Assembly (NCBI GenBank): GCA_027493615.1 | Contig: JAOSKK010000035.1 | Location: forward strand, 1-64,000 | DNA: 64,000 bases | Source of the DNA: Verrucomicrobiota bacterium | GTDB lineage: Bacteria; Verrucomicrobiota; Verrucomicrobiia; Limisphaerales; J093 | Reading direction: 5' to 3' | Shown: one piece after another, positions 23,485-32,944 of the stretch | Layout of the letters: each line of letters opens with the position of its first letter | Numbering within the stretch: position 1 is the stretch's first letter | Notes under the pieces: model-generated | The model's database searches: none | What the model was told of the DNA's origin: nothing | The model's input: only the letters and a program-made list of their open reading frames with translations | Position numbers and translations under genes: made by a program

Positions 23485-23563
23485 CCCCATCCCCGATGTC
23501 CGTAATCGGTGGAGGGACGCCCCGTCTTGGATTCTCGGCCGATTACAAACATCGGGGATGGGG
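23485..23563. repeat. 25-bp inverted repeat around a 29-base loop
   Basis: The left arm at 23485-23509 begins CCCCATCCCCGATG; the right arm at 23539-23563 ends CATCGGGGATGGGG. 23 of 25 positions pair. The element lies in the gene-free stretch after the beta-helix gene (23321-23640) and could be a small mobile repeat or a strong RNA hairpin. Confidence 0.65.
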
Positions 23564-23589
23564 CTAAGGGGGGCGCTCCCTGAACCTGT

Positions 23590-23612
23590 GGTGCGGGCTT
23601 CCAGCCTGCACC
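23590..23612. repeat. Dispersed repeat B, copy 1
   Basis: GGTGCGGGCTTCCAGCCTGC plus ACC, an imperfect palindrome of 23 bases. It recurs at 59608-59629 and, with one base changed, inside a coding region at 62518-62540. Confidence 0.75.
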
Positions 23613-23649
23613 CTCCGCGGTCCATGGCCCCTGAGCGGGTCCGGCAGGA

Positions 23650-23860
23650 ACAGGACGCTTCCCTGGTGCCAAGCCACTGGCATCGACCTCACGCCGGCGA
23701 TGGTCGAGCGGGCGCGCGCTCCAGGAGGCAAAGGGATTGACCAACGCACGCTGGCGGGTGGGCGACGTATCGGCTCTGCTGTTTGAGGACGCGTCCTTCT
23801 CGATCGTCACCTGCCGCTACACTTTACATCATCGGAGGCACGTCGTCGTCTCCGTCGTTC
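23650..23860 (+). pseudogene. Fragment of a SAM-dependent methyltransferase
   Basis: Two overlapping frames give TGIDLTPAMVERARAPGG and then GLTNARWRVGDVSALLFEDA followed by SFSIVTCRYTLHH. This matches motifs I-III of class I UbiE/MenG-like methyltransferases (D-L-T-P-x-M-V-E-x-A-R; GDV-x-x-L-x-F-x-D-x-S-F; R-x-x-L-H-H). The SAM-binding glycine loop upstream and the rest of the fold downstream are absent, so this is about 60 residues of a gene that is gone. It lies between repeat copies and the toxin-antitoxin pair. Confidence 0.7.
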
Positions 23861-23944
23861 ACGGCGAGTTCGCGAGTCTTGGCCTCCATCCCTCTGTGCC
23901 TCGCAAGCTTGACGCTGTGGACTAAGCGGACCAATCTCGCCGCC

Positions 23945-24178
23945 ATGAAAGCGGTGAATGTGCACGAGGCGAAGACCAACTTCTCCAGTCTGCTCGCCCG
24001 ACTCGAAGCGACCAGCGAGACGATCGTCATTTGCCGCAACGGCAGACCCGTCGCCAACCTTGTGCCGCACCGGCACACCCGCAGGACCCAACCGCATCCC
24101 GTTCTCCGCAAAATCAGGATCAAGTACGATCCGGTCGAACCCGTTTCCGAAAGCGAATGGCCGCGGAGGTTTCGGTGA
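23945..24178 (+). CDS. Type II antitoxin, Phd/YefM family
   Basis: 77 residues from ATG 23945. MKAVNVHEAKTNFSSLLARL followed by ETIVICRNGRPVANLVPHR is the Phd/YefM DNA-binding core. The C-terminal tail (RIKYDPVEPVSESEWPRRF) should wrap the toxin. Such antitoxins neutralise the toxin and repress their own promoter. The stop overlaps the start of the PIN toxin by four bases (24175-24178), so the two are translationally coupled. Both frames are intact in a zone otherwise full of relics. Confidence 0.88.
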   Translation: MKAVNVHEAKTNFSSLLARLEATSETIVICRNGRPVANLVPHRHTRRTQPHPVLRKIRIKYDPVEPVSESEWPRRFR

Positions 24179-24552
24179 TCCTTGACACGTGCGCTCTGCT
24201 CTGGCTGGCCACCGGTAGCAAGCGGCTAAGCCGGGCCGCGATCAAAGCGATTTCTGAAGCACCGGCCGTCCACGTCTCCGCCATCAGCGGCTTTGAAATC
24301 GCCCTCAAGGTCAGAAGCGGCAAGCTGGAACTCCCTTGCCCGGTCACGAGTTGGTTTGAGCAGGCGGTGGAACATCATGGGCTGGCCGTGCTCTCGCTGG
24401 AGCTGGACGCCTGCATCGCGGCGGCGGACCTGCCGGCGATTCATGATGACCCGTTCGACCGGTTCATCATTGCCTCGGCCAAACTGCACAACTTGACGGT
24501 CGTGACGGCCGACGAGCATTTCAGGGAGTACGGGTTGACCGTGATTTGTTGA
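24175..24552 (+). CDS. Type II toxin, PIN-domain ribonuclease (VapC-like)
   Basis: Starts at GTG 24175 inside the antitoxin stop (GTGA). About 125 residues form one PIN domain: VILDTCALLWLATGS (first acidic residue), SAISGFEIALKVRSGKL (Glu), LPAIHDDPFDRFIIASAKLH (Asp pair) and LTVVTADEHFREYGL (last Asp). The acidic residues bind metal for RNA cleavage. This subgroup typically pairs with Phd/YefM antitoxins, as here. The RNA target is unknown. Complete and in frame. Confidence 0.88.
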   Translation: MILDTCALLWLATGSKRLSRAAIKAISEAPAVHVSAISGFEIALKVRSGKLELPCPVTSWFEQAVEHHGLAVLSLELDACIAAADLPAIHDDPFDRFIIASAKLHNLTVVTADEHFREYGLTVIC

Positions 24553-25060
24553 GCTTCGGCAGCCTTCCGCTCGGCCGCCGAAGTGGTCAACCTCCGCTAC
24601 CTGGTGGGCCTGACCAACGATGAGGTGGCCAAGGCGCGGCAAGCTTGGCCCCGGTCGGTGGGCCGGTACGGGACCTACGTGGGGGCCTGGCCAACGGCCG
24701 GTAGGAGGTCGAGACGGTCTGGCTCATCACCAGCCTGACGCCGACGCAAGCCGATGCGCGCCGGCTCCTGGAGTTGGCGCGCCAGTACTGGAGCATCGAG
24801 AACGGCACGCATCATCCCTTGGATGTCAGCGCGGGTGAGGATCGCTGCCGGGTGGCTCATCCGGTGGCGGCCACGGTGCTGGGCATCCTGCGACGCGCCG
24901 TGCAAGGCGAGGCCCGCGCGTGGGCCCGGCGTCAGCCCTGCGCGCGGGATCGAACCTGTCCCACCTTCCTGGCCAAGATGAGCCGCCGCCCGGGACAGGT
25001 GATCCATTTGCCCACCCGCCCAATCCGACTCCAGAACGGCCCTGCGGTGCCCGGCGACTT
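24553..25060 (+). pseudogene. Relic of an ISAs1-like DDE transposase
   Basis: Frame 24711-24985 reads ETVWLITSLTPTQADARRLL, ELARQYWSIENGTHHPLDVS and AGEDRCRVAHPVAATVLGI, matching the C-terminal third of ISAs1/IS4-type transposases (the Y-W-S-I-E-N-x-x-H-x-x-x-D-V motif holds the last catalytic Glu). A scrap of further sequence may lie at 24555-24700 (SAAEVVNLRYLVGLTNDEV). The N-terminal two thirds, including both catalytic Asp residues, are missing and no terminal inverted repeats were found. It directly follows the toxin-antitoxin pair. Confidence 0.65.
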
Positions 25061-25089
25061 GACTGCCATGCTCCACCCGACCAGCTCGC

Positions 25090-26483
25090 TCATGGCCGCC
25101 GAGTGCATCCCCCGGAAACCGGCCGCTTCCCCGCTGCATCCGCCACCGCTCGACCCACCGCGCGAACCGCCGCCTCCAACTGTCGCTCGGAGATGGTGAG
25201 CGGCGGCGTGAATCCGATGACGTTGGACGCCTCGCCTTCCGGCAGGCACAGCCATCCCTCCTGCAGCAGGCTCTTGATCACCGCCAACGTCTCCTCCGTG
25301 GCCGGGCATCCGTCGCGCCGACACAACTCAAGGCCCGCCATCAGCCCCAGACCCCGGGCCGCCAGGCGTAGCCCGCCCCATTCGCGCCCCAGTCCACGCA
25401 GGCCCCGCCTCAGCAGCCGCCCCAATCGCTCGCTGCGTGGCACCAGCCGCAACCGCCGAATCTCCGCAATCTGGGCCAGCGCCATCGCGCAACCCACCGG
25501 GTGGCCCAGGAACGTGCTCGTATGAATCGCCTCCCCGGTGGACTCCGGCCACGCCGCGTCCATCACCTCCGCCCGCCCCACGCACGCCGACAGCGGGAAT
25601 CCGCCCGCCAAAGCTTTCCCCAGACAGATCACGTCCGGAACGACCCCCGCATGCTCGCAAGCAAACCAGCGGCCCGTCCGGCCAAAGCCCGTGTAGATCT
25701 CGTCCAGGACCAGCAACGCGCCGCATGCCTCGCTCACCCGTCGCACCATCGACAGGAAGTCAGGCGGCGGCACGCGAATCCCTCCACGCCCTTGCACCGG
25801 TTCGACCAGCACCGCCCCGACCCGACCAGAGCTCAAGACCTGACGCAGCCTGCGCTCCACCGCCGCGGTGGCGAGGTCGCCGCCCGATCCTGCCAACGCG
25901 CCGCTCCCCGAGCCGCCGCTCGCCGTGTCGCCGTCCTCGGCCGCCAACGGGAAGGGCACGAACCTGGCGAACTCGCGCAACTGGCGGCGGAAGGGCGAGC
26001 GAAACTCACCCCGGTGCGTCGCGTTCAGGGCCCCGTAACCCAGACCGTGATACGCCCCTTCGAACGCCACCACGCCAGGCCTGCCGGTGGCGAGCAACGC
26101 CGTCTTCAACGCCGCCTCAACCGCTTCAAACCCGGCACTCGCAAAGATCACCTTCCCGCGCGCTCCCCACCGGCCGTACGTGAGCCGGCTCAACGCGCGC
26201 GCAAGCTCGGCCTTCAGCGGATGCGGGTGCACATCCCCATGGCGTGCAGCAACCGGCCCATCTGACGCTGCCCAGCCCGCACGACCCGCGGCGCCGCATG
26301 CCCCGCCGCCGCCACCCCAAACGCCGCCGTCAGGTCCAAATAACACCGGCCTTCCACATCCCAGACCCGGCAACCGCGCGCGCGTTCCCACACGATGGGC
26401 CAGGTGCCGTCCGGGTCCCTGAACGTCACGTTCCGCGACTCGTAGGCGCCCAGCAGGTCGAGAATGGCCCGGGTTCGCGTCAT
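25090..26483 (-). CDS. Class III PLP-dependent aminotransferase
   Basis: From ATG 26483 (MTRTRAILDLLGAYESRNVT) with one frame change near 26225, giving about 460 residues, the usual size. Motifs: CRVWDVEGRCYLDLTAAFGV (N-terminal strand), IFASAGFEAVEAALKTA (PLP phosphate region), FEGAYHGLGYGAL, GAVLVEPVQGRGG, LLVLDEIYTGFGRTG (Asp contacting the PLP ring) and CLGKALAGGFPLSA (Schiff-base Lys). It belongs to the acetylornithine / diaminopelargonate / omega-amino-acid group; the exact substrate cannot be read. The start lies 14 bases after the stop of queE, so the two are probably one operon. Confidence 0.8.
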
Positions 26484-26497
26484 CCCCGTCCTCCCGT

Positions 26498-27300
26498 TCA
26501 CACTCCCCGCTGGTCCGGCGGCCAGATCAGCTTGTGCATCTGAAGTTGAAACCGCACCGGCAACGCGTCCGCAAGCATCCGCGCCGCCAGTTCGCGCCGG
26601 CTCAGCGGCGTGTGCCCGGGCGGACCGGCTTTCAACGAAGGCACTCGTTGGGATGGTTCCAGCGGCGCCGCCCACGAGAACAGCACCGGACACACCCGCT
26701 CCAACCGGTGCCGCCCGACCACCTCCCTCGCCCACTCGTAGTCCTCGACCGTCCCGATCACGAACTTCACTTCGTCCGTGGGCTGCAGGTGGCCGAGGTT
26801 CTCCCAACGGTTCCGGTCGGTCTCGCCGCTGCTCGGGCATTTCAGGTCCATGATCTTGTGTACCCGCGGGTCGACCACCGCGATGTCCAGGGCGCCACTG
26901 GTCTCCAGCAGCACGGTGAAGCCCGCGTCACACAAGCCGCGCATCAATGGCAACACTGCGGGCTGCGCCAGGGGCTCGCCCCCGTCAACTCCACCAGCGG
27001 CAACCGCGGACCGCCAACCGAAGACGTATCGGGTGTGGCCATCCCGCCCCTTCGGCGTGCCCCCGCCGGCGCGTCACCCCCAGGCAGGCAGGCCGCGTAC
27101 GGACGCGCCAGCCGATCGATCTCCGCCTCGACCTCCTCGCGTTGCCAACGGCGTCCCTCTTTGAAGGCGTAGGCGGTGTCGCAGTAGGAACAGCGGAGCG
27201 GACAGCCGGTGAGCCGCACGAACACACAGGGCAGACCGGCGAACGTGCTCTCGCCCTGCAAACTCACATACACTTCGTTCACGACCAGCGTCTCCGCCAT
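26498..27300 (-). CDS. queE: 7-carboxy-7-deazaguanine synthase (radical SAM)
   Basis: From ATG 27300: MAETLVVNEVYVSLQGEST, FAGLPCVFVRLTGCPLRCSYC and DTAYAFKEG. The CPLRCSYC segment supplies Cys-x3-Cys-x2-Cys for the 4Fe-4S cluster, and SLQGES-T and LTG-EP are QueE marks. The enzyme makes CDG for queuosine-type 7-deazaguanines. An extra segment of about 30 residues (CLPGGDAPAGARRRGG and following) lies before PLVELTG and is unusual for the family. A frame change near 26965 must be corrected to reach the C-terminal half (DIAVVDPRVHKIMDLKCPSS, DEVKFVIGTVEDYEWA). It diverges from the oxidoreductase operon. Confidence 0.82.
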
Positions 27301-27424
27301 GCCGCGAGCCTAACCCCGCACCACCGACGCGACGAGAGAATCCGCCTCCCACGACGCGCGGTGGTGCACGCCTCCTGCCTGCACGCGGCTGCCGTCTCCC
27401 ACCCCGTGTCGTTCTCCCGTTCGC

Positions 27425-27438
27425 TTGACGCATATCAA
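27425..27438 (+). promoter_or_regulatory. FNR/DNR-like binding site
   Basis: TTGACGCATATCAA differs from the FNR consensus TTGAT-N4-ATCAA at one base. Its centre lies about 39 bases before the expected transcription start of the oxidoreductase operon, close to the class II activator position. This suggests control by a Crp/Fnr-type regulator sensing oxygen or nitric oxide. Confidence 0.55.
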
Positions 27439-27457
27439 TTCATCGCGTGAACCGGTG

Positions 27458-27463
27458 TGATAC
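27458..27463 (+). promoter_or_regulatory. Candidate -10 box of the oxidoreductase operon
   Basis: TGATAC, 10 bases before the start codon at 27474. Transcription would begin about 27469-27471, giving a leader of only a few bases and no Shine-Dalgarno sequence. Weak on its own; supported by spacing to the FNR-like box. Confidence 0.35.
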
Positions 27464-27473
27464 ACGTCCCACC

Positions 27474-29033
27474 ATGCACTTCGCTCGTTGTGTTCGCCTC
27501 CTGGCCGTTTCCGCCGTCTGCCTCGGCCCTCCGGACACCGGCGCCGCGGAGGCCATGGCGCCGCCTCCCGGCCTCGCCGCGGGCAAGGCCGTCTACGACC
27601 AACACTGTGCCGCCTGCCATGGCGACACCGGCGAGGGCAACGGTCCCGCCGCCGTCTGGCTCTATCCCAAGCCCCGCAACTTCAGCGCCGGCCTCTACAA
27701 GATCCAGTCCACTCCCGCGGGCGCCCTCCCCTCGGATGAAGACCTGTATCGCAGCATCACGCGCGGCCTGGGCGGAAGTTCCATGCCGGCCTTCGATTAT
27801 CTTCCCGAGGCCGATCGCCGCGCCGTCGTCCCCTATGTCAAGTACCTGACCGCCGTGCTCACCCCCGACGGCCGGCGCCTGAACCGCTTCGAAGCCGCCC
27901 AGGCCGCCGGTGCCCAGGCCGCCCCCATCACCGTCCCCCGAACCTCCGCTGACCTTCGACTCCATCACGCGCGGCCGTGAACTCTACGTCCGCCTCCAGT
28001 GTGTCTCCTGCCATGGCGAAACCGGCGCCGGCGATGGTCCTTCGGCCCCCACGCTCGTCGATAGCTTCGGAATTCCCATCCCCCGCGCGACTTCAACTCC
28101 GGCGCCTTCCGCGGCGGTGCCACGGGCGCTGACCTGTACACCCGCATCGCCGTCGGCCTCGGCGGGACACCGATGGTGGCATATCCGGACGATGTCCTGC
28201 CGCCGGACGAACGTTGGGACCTGGTGCACTATGTGCAGTCCTTGCGCCGCAAGGAGGCCCAGATTGGGGACATCCTCGCCTCGGACGGCCACCTCCCCGC
28301 CCCGCGGTTCAACGGTCCCCTGCCCCGCGATCCGCTCGATCCCGCCTGGGAACGACTTGAGAGCGTGTGGATCCCGCTCAGTCCGCTGTGGCCGGAACCC
28401 TATCCTCTGCCAGGGGTCGCCGTCCGGGCGCTGCACAACGGACAGACCCTGGCCCTTCTCCTCCAGTGGCGCGACGAAACGTTCGAGGGCGCGCCCGTTC
28501 GGGTCCAGGATTTCCAGGACGCCGCCGCCCTCCAGTTCTCGCTGACCGGCCGCACGCCCTTCATCGGCATGGGCGATCCCGACAACCCGGTCAATGTCTG
28601 GCAGTGGAAGGCTGGCTGGCAACAGGACGTAGATGGTGAGCGGCCGGATGTCGACCGCGCTTACGCCTCCCTCCACGTGGATGTCTATCCCGAACCGGCT
28701 CAGCACGGGCTCTATCGCACCGCCGCCGCCGCGGGCAACCTCCTGGCCTCGCACGGCCTCAAGTCGCCCATCGAAGACGCCAACGCGACCGGCTTCGGCA
28801 CCATCGCCACCCAGTCATCCGCCTCCCAGAACGTCCACGGCCGCGGCGTCTGGCGCGACGGCTTTTGGAGCGTGGTGTTCCTCCGCGAACTCACCAGCCC
28901 CGATCCCCAGGACGTCCAGTTCACCCCGGGCCGGCCCGTGCCGCTGGCCCTGGCCATCTGGAACGGTGCCCAACGCGACCGCAATGGCCGGAAGGTCTTC
29001 AGCAACTGGCAGCAACTCCTCCTTGCCGAATGA
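27474..29033 (+). CDS. Gamma subunit: two cytochrome c motifs fused to an ethylbenzene-dehydrogenase-type heme b domain (frameshifted)
   Basis: ATG 27474 begins a signal peptide (MHFARCVRLLAVSAVCLG). The first heme c site is CAACH (Cys45, Cys48, His49) in GKAVYDQHCAACHGDTGEGN; the second is CVSCH in LYVRLQCVSCHGETGAGDG near 28000. The C-terminal half (WERLESVWIPLSPLWPEPYP, VRALHNGQTLALLLQWRDET, AAALQFSLTG, NVWQWKAGWQQ, GFWSVVFLREL) matches the EB_dh heme-b domain of type II DMSO-reductase gamma subunits. Indels near 27945 and 28090, both in C runs, shift the frame. It should pass electrons in the periplasm between the beta subunit and a soluble carrier. Its stop overlaps the alpha start (ATGA, 29030-29033). 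Confidence 0.8.
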
Positions 29034-32000
29034 ACCCCACCTCACCCGTGAACGACACCTCCCTCTCCCGCCGCGAGTTCATCCGGCGCAGCGGCCTGGC
29101 GGGCGCCGGCATCGCCGCCCTCCAGTTGCTCCCCCTGCGCCACCTGCAGGCCCAGCCAGACATCGTCAACCCGCTGGCGCACTATCCCAACCGCAACTGG
29201 GAACAGCTTTACCGAAACCAGTACGCCTACGATAGCAGCTTCTCCTGGGTTTGCGCCCCGAACGACACGCACAACTGCCGCGTCACCGCCCACGTCCGAA
29301 ATGGCATCATCACGCGCATGGGTGAGCAGTACGATGTCGGCACCTACGCAGATCTTTACGGAAACAAGGCCTCCTCCAACTGGGGCAACCGCCACTGCGC
29401 CAAAGGGTACACCTTCCACCGCGTCATCTACGGCCCCTACCGCCTCAAACACCCCATCGTGCGCCGTGGTTGGAAGCAATGGGCCGATGATGGCTTTCCC
29501 TACCTGACCAGGGAACTGCGCGCCCGCTACAAATTTGACTCCCGCGGTACCGACCGTTTCGAGCGGTTGTCCTGGGACGACGCCTTCACCTACATCGCCC
29601 GAGGCTTGCAGGCCATTGCGCGGCGTTATAGCGGTCCAGAGGGCGCCCGACTGCTCGCCGAACAGGGTTACCCGCCCGAGATGATCCAGGACATGGGCGG
29701 CGCCGGCACGCGCACCATCAAATGCCGGGGGGGCATGGGTCTCCTGGGCGTCATGGGCAAGTACGGCATGTATCGCCTCAACAATTCGCTGGCGCTCCTC
29801 GACGTCCACGTCCGCGGCGTCCGCCCCGAGGAAGCCCGCGCCGGCCGCAACTGGTCCAACTACACCTGGCACGGCGACCAGGCCCCCGGCCATCCCTGGG
29901 TCCACGGCCTGCAGAATTCCGAGTGCGATTTCAACGACCACCGGTTCTCGAAGCTCATCATCATGAACGGCAAGAACCTGGTCGAAAACAAGATCACCGA
30001 CTCCCACTGGTTCATCGAGTGCATGGAACGGGGCGCGAAAATCGTCGTCATCGCCCCCGAGTACGGCGCCCCCTCGACCAAAGGCCGACTACTGGATCCC
30101 GGTGCGCCCCGCCACCGATGCCGCCCTCTGGCTCGGCGTCACCCGCCTGCTCATGGACCGCCAGTGGTACGACGCCGCCTTCGTCAAACAGTTCACCGAC
30201 TTCCCGCTGCTCATCCGTGCCGACAACCTCAAACGCCTCCGCGCGCACGAAGTCTTCCCCAACTACCGCTCGGCCCTCCCGGACGATGGTCCCAGCAAAC
30301 AGGTGCAGGGTCTGACGGCGGAACAGCACGCCCAGCTCGGCGACTTCGTCATCTGGGACCGACGCTCCAACGCGCCCAAGCCCATCCATCGCGACCTCGT
30401 CGGCCGGAAACTGGTCGAGGCGAACCTCGATCCCGCCCTCGACTGGTCCGGCCAACTCACCCTCGTCGATGGCAGCACGGTCGAGGTCAAGACCGCGTGG
30501 GCCCAGTACCAGGTCCATTTGCAGGACTACGACCTTGCGAGCGTCGCCGAAATCACCGGCGCGCCTGCGGGCATGATCGAGCAACTGGCCCAGGACATCG
30601 CCACCATCAAACCGTGCTCCATTCACCAGGGCGAAGGCATCAACCACTGGTTCCACGCCACCGAGGCCAACCGCGCCGCCTATCTGCCTGCCATGCTCAC
30701 CGGCAACCTCGGCCGCCCCGGCGCCGGCGTCCACGGCTGGGCCGGCAACTACAAGGCCGCTCTCTTCCAGGGCTCCAAGCTCACCGGCCCCGGCTTCAAG
30801 GGCTGGGTGGCCGAGGACCCCTTCCATCCCAACCTGAACGAGCACGCCCACGGCCGCGAAGTGGAGGCCCATGCCTATACCAAGGACGAGGAACCGGCCT
30901 ACTGGAACCACGGCGACCTGCCCTTGATCGTCAACACCCCCAAGGAAGGTCGCAAGGTCTTCACCGGCCAGACGCACATGCCCACGCCCACCAAGGCGAT
31001 GCTCTTCACCAACGTCAACCTGATCAACAACGCCAAGTGGGCCTACGGCGTCATCAAGAACGTCAACCCGCGCGTCGAGCTCATTGTCAGCATCGACATC
31101 CAGGCCACGGCCTCCGTCGAGTATTCCGATCTCGCCCTTCCCGCCAATTCCTGGTGCGAGTTCGAGGATCTGGAAATCACCGCGAGCTGCTCCAATCCGT
31201 TCCTCCAGATCTGGAAGGGGGGCATCCGTCCGCTCTACGATTCCAAGGACGACCTCTCCATTCTGGCCGGCATCGCCAAGGGCTTGGCCCAGGTCACGGG
31301 CGACACCCGTTTCCACGATTACTTCCACTTTGAGCACGTCGGCAAACGCCAGGTCTACATCCAACGCTTGCTCGGACACCTGCACCACCACCGCCGGCTA
31401 CCGGGTGGAAGACATCATGGCCGGAAAGTACGGTCCGCCCGGCGGCGCACTGATGAACTTCCGCACCTACCCGCGGATCCCGTTCTACGAGCAGATCCAT
31501 GACAGTTGGCCCTTCTATACCGACACGGGCCGGCTCCACTCCTACACCGATGATCCCACCGCCCTCCAGTGCGGCGAGAACTTCATCGTGCATCGGGAAG
31601 GTCCCGAGGCCACGCCGTACCTGCCCAACGTGATCGTGAGCTCGAACCCCTGGGTGCGGCCGAACGACTACGGTATCCCCCTTGATGCCGAACACTGGGA
31701 CGAACGCACCATCCGCAATGTCAAGCTGCCGTGGAAAGACGTGAAGGCGTCCCGGAACTTCCTCTGGGAGCGGGGATACCAGTTCTACTGCCTCACCCCC
31801 AAGTCACGCCACAGCGTCCATTCCTCCTGGGCCAACGTCGACTGGCATCTGATCTGGAACTCGAACTTCGGCGATCCCTATCGCCTCGACAAACGCCTGC
31901 CCAATGTCAGCGAACATCAGCTTCACATGAACCCGCAGGCCGCCCGCGATCTCGGCTTGCAGGACGGCGACTACGTCTATGTGGATGCCAATCCCGCCGA

Positions 32001-32525
32001 TCGCCCCTACCTGGGCGCCACGCCCAGCGATCCCTTCTACAAGGTCAGCCGCCTCATGCTCCGCGTCACCTTCAACGGCGCCTATCCCTACCACGTGGTG
32101 ATGATGAAGCACGGCACCTTCATCGCCACCGAGAAGACGGTGAAGGCGCAACAGACCCGGCCCGACGGACTGTCGCTGACCGAAAACGGTTACATCGCCA
32201 ACTTCCGTTTCGGCTCGCAGCAGTCCATCAATCGGAACTGGCACATGCCCATGCACCAGACTGACACCCTCTTCCACAAGACCAAGGCGTTCATGGGCTT
32301 CATGTTCGGTGGCGAGGCCGACAACCACGCCGTCAACACCGTGCCCAAGGAGTGCCTCGTGCGCATCACCAAGGGCGAAGACGGTGGTCTCGGCGGCAAA
32401 GGCGCCTGGAAAGGCGGCACCGACGGCCTCTCCCCGGGGCGGCCAACGAGACCATGAAGCACTACCTGGCCGGCGATTTCGCCACCCGCCTCGCCCCCTC
32501 CAGCGGCGAGGCCAGCTACGAGTAA
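29030..32525 (+). CDS. Molybdopterin alpha subunit, type II DMSO reductase family, NXR-like (frameshifted)
   Basis: About 1165 residues after correcting three indels (near 30095, 31385 and in the C/G run 32432-32439). The N-terminus is a TAT signal (SRREFIRRSGLAGAGIAALQ), so it is exported folded. The FS0 cluster site reads C75-x3-D79-x3-C83-x39-C123 (WVCAPNDTHNCRV ... RHCAKG). The Mo-ligand Asp of the family is probably D283 in TWHGDQAPGHPWVHGL. Other marks: KLIIMNGKNLVENKITDSHW, KIVVIAPEYGAPSTKADYW, FTDFPLLIRADNLKRL and NPFLQIWKGGIRPLYDSKDD. Length and motifs are closest, as far as I recall the family, to periplasmic nitrite oxidoreductase NxrA of Nitrospira and anammox bacteria; chlorate, selenate or nitrate are alternative substrates. 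Confidence 0.8.
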
Positions 32526-32545
32526 CCCCCGCCGCCCTCTGTCCC

Positions 32546-32944
32546 ATGCCCAAGGACGAAATCGACCCCGACGATCCGATGGAGTTGCGTGGCGTCGGTC
32601 TCCTGACCGACCACGACACCACCGAGCCCATGGCGGAGTGCTTCATCGAGGAGTTTCTCCGCCTCGGCCACAATCATCGGCAGATCCTCGCCCTGTTCCG
32701 CAACCCCCACTACACCGGCGTCCACCTCGTCCTGCAACAGCGGGGCGAGGACTTCGTGAAGGCCAAGATCACGGAGGTGTTCGGCTGGTGGAAACGGGAG
32801 GTGCGCTGGGCCGACCCGCCCCCTCGCCTAACCCCTGATTCCGCATCAACCCTTCGCCCTTCGCCCTTCGCCCTTCGTACCTTCCTGACTCATGAGCACT
32901 GTTCTCAACTGGCAACTCGGTCGCGACATGGAATACCCCTATGA
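32546..32944 (+). CDS. Small acidic protein encoded between alpha and beta subunits
   Basis: Starts at ATG 32546: MPKDEIDPDDPMELRGVGLL, then ECFIEEFLRLGHNHRQILAL, FRNPHYTGVHLVLQQRGEDF and VKAKITEVFGWWKREV. About 95 residues look real; the tail beyond RWADPP is low-complexity, covers the heptamer repeat and overlaps the beta start, so an indel in the C run near 32818 has probably hidden the true stop near 32839. The helical fold with LGHN and FRNPHYTGVH recurs, as I recall, beside other type II molybdoenzymes. A role in assembly or cofactor insertion is a guess from position. Confidence 0.6.
   Translation: MPKDEIDPDDPMELRGVGLLTDHDTTEPMAECFIEEFLRLGHNHRQILALFRNPHYTGVHLVLQQRGEDFVKAKITEVFGWWKREVRWADPPPRLTPDSASTLRPSPFALRTFLTHEHCSQLATRSRHGIPL
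32850..32877. repeat. Four tandem copies of CCCTTCG
   Basis: A perfect 4 x 7-base tandem repeat just before the beta-subunit start (32892). The reverse complement (CGAAGGG) recurs in tandem at about 57976-58003 inside the short-chain dehydrogenase gene, so it belongs to a dispersed repeat family (repeat C). Confidence 0.85.

Noticed and set aside
32850..32877. Possible CRISPR-like or tandem array
   Set aside because: The unit is a 7-base heptamer without spacers; it belongs to a dispersed repeat seen again inside another gene.
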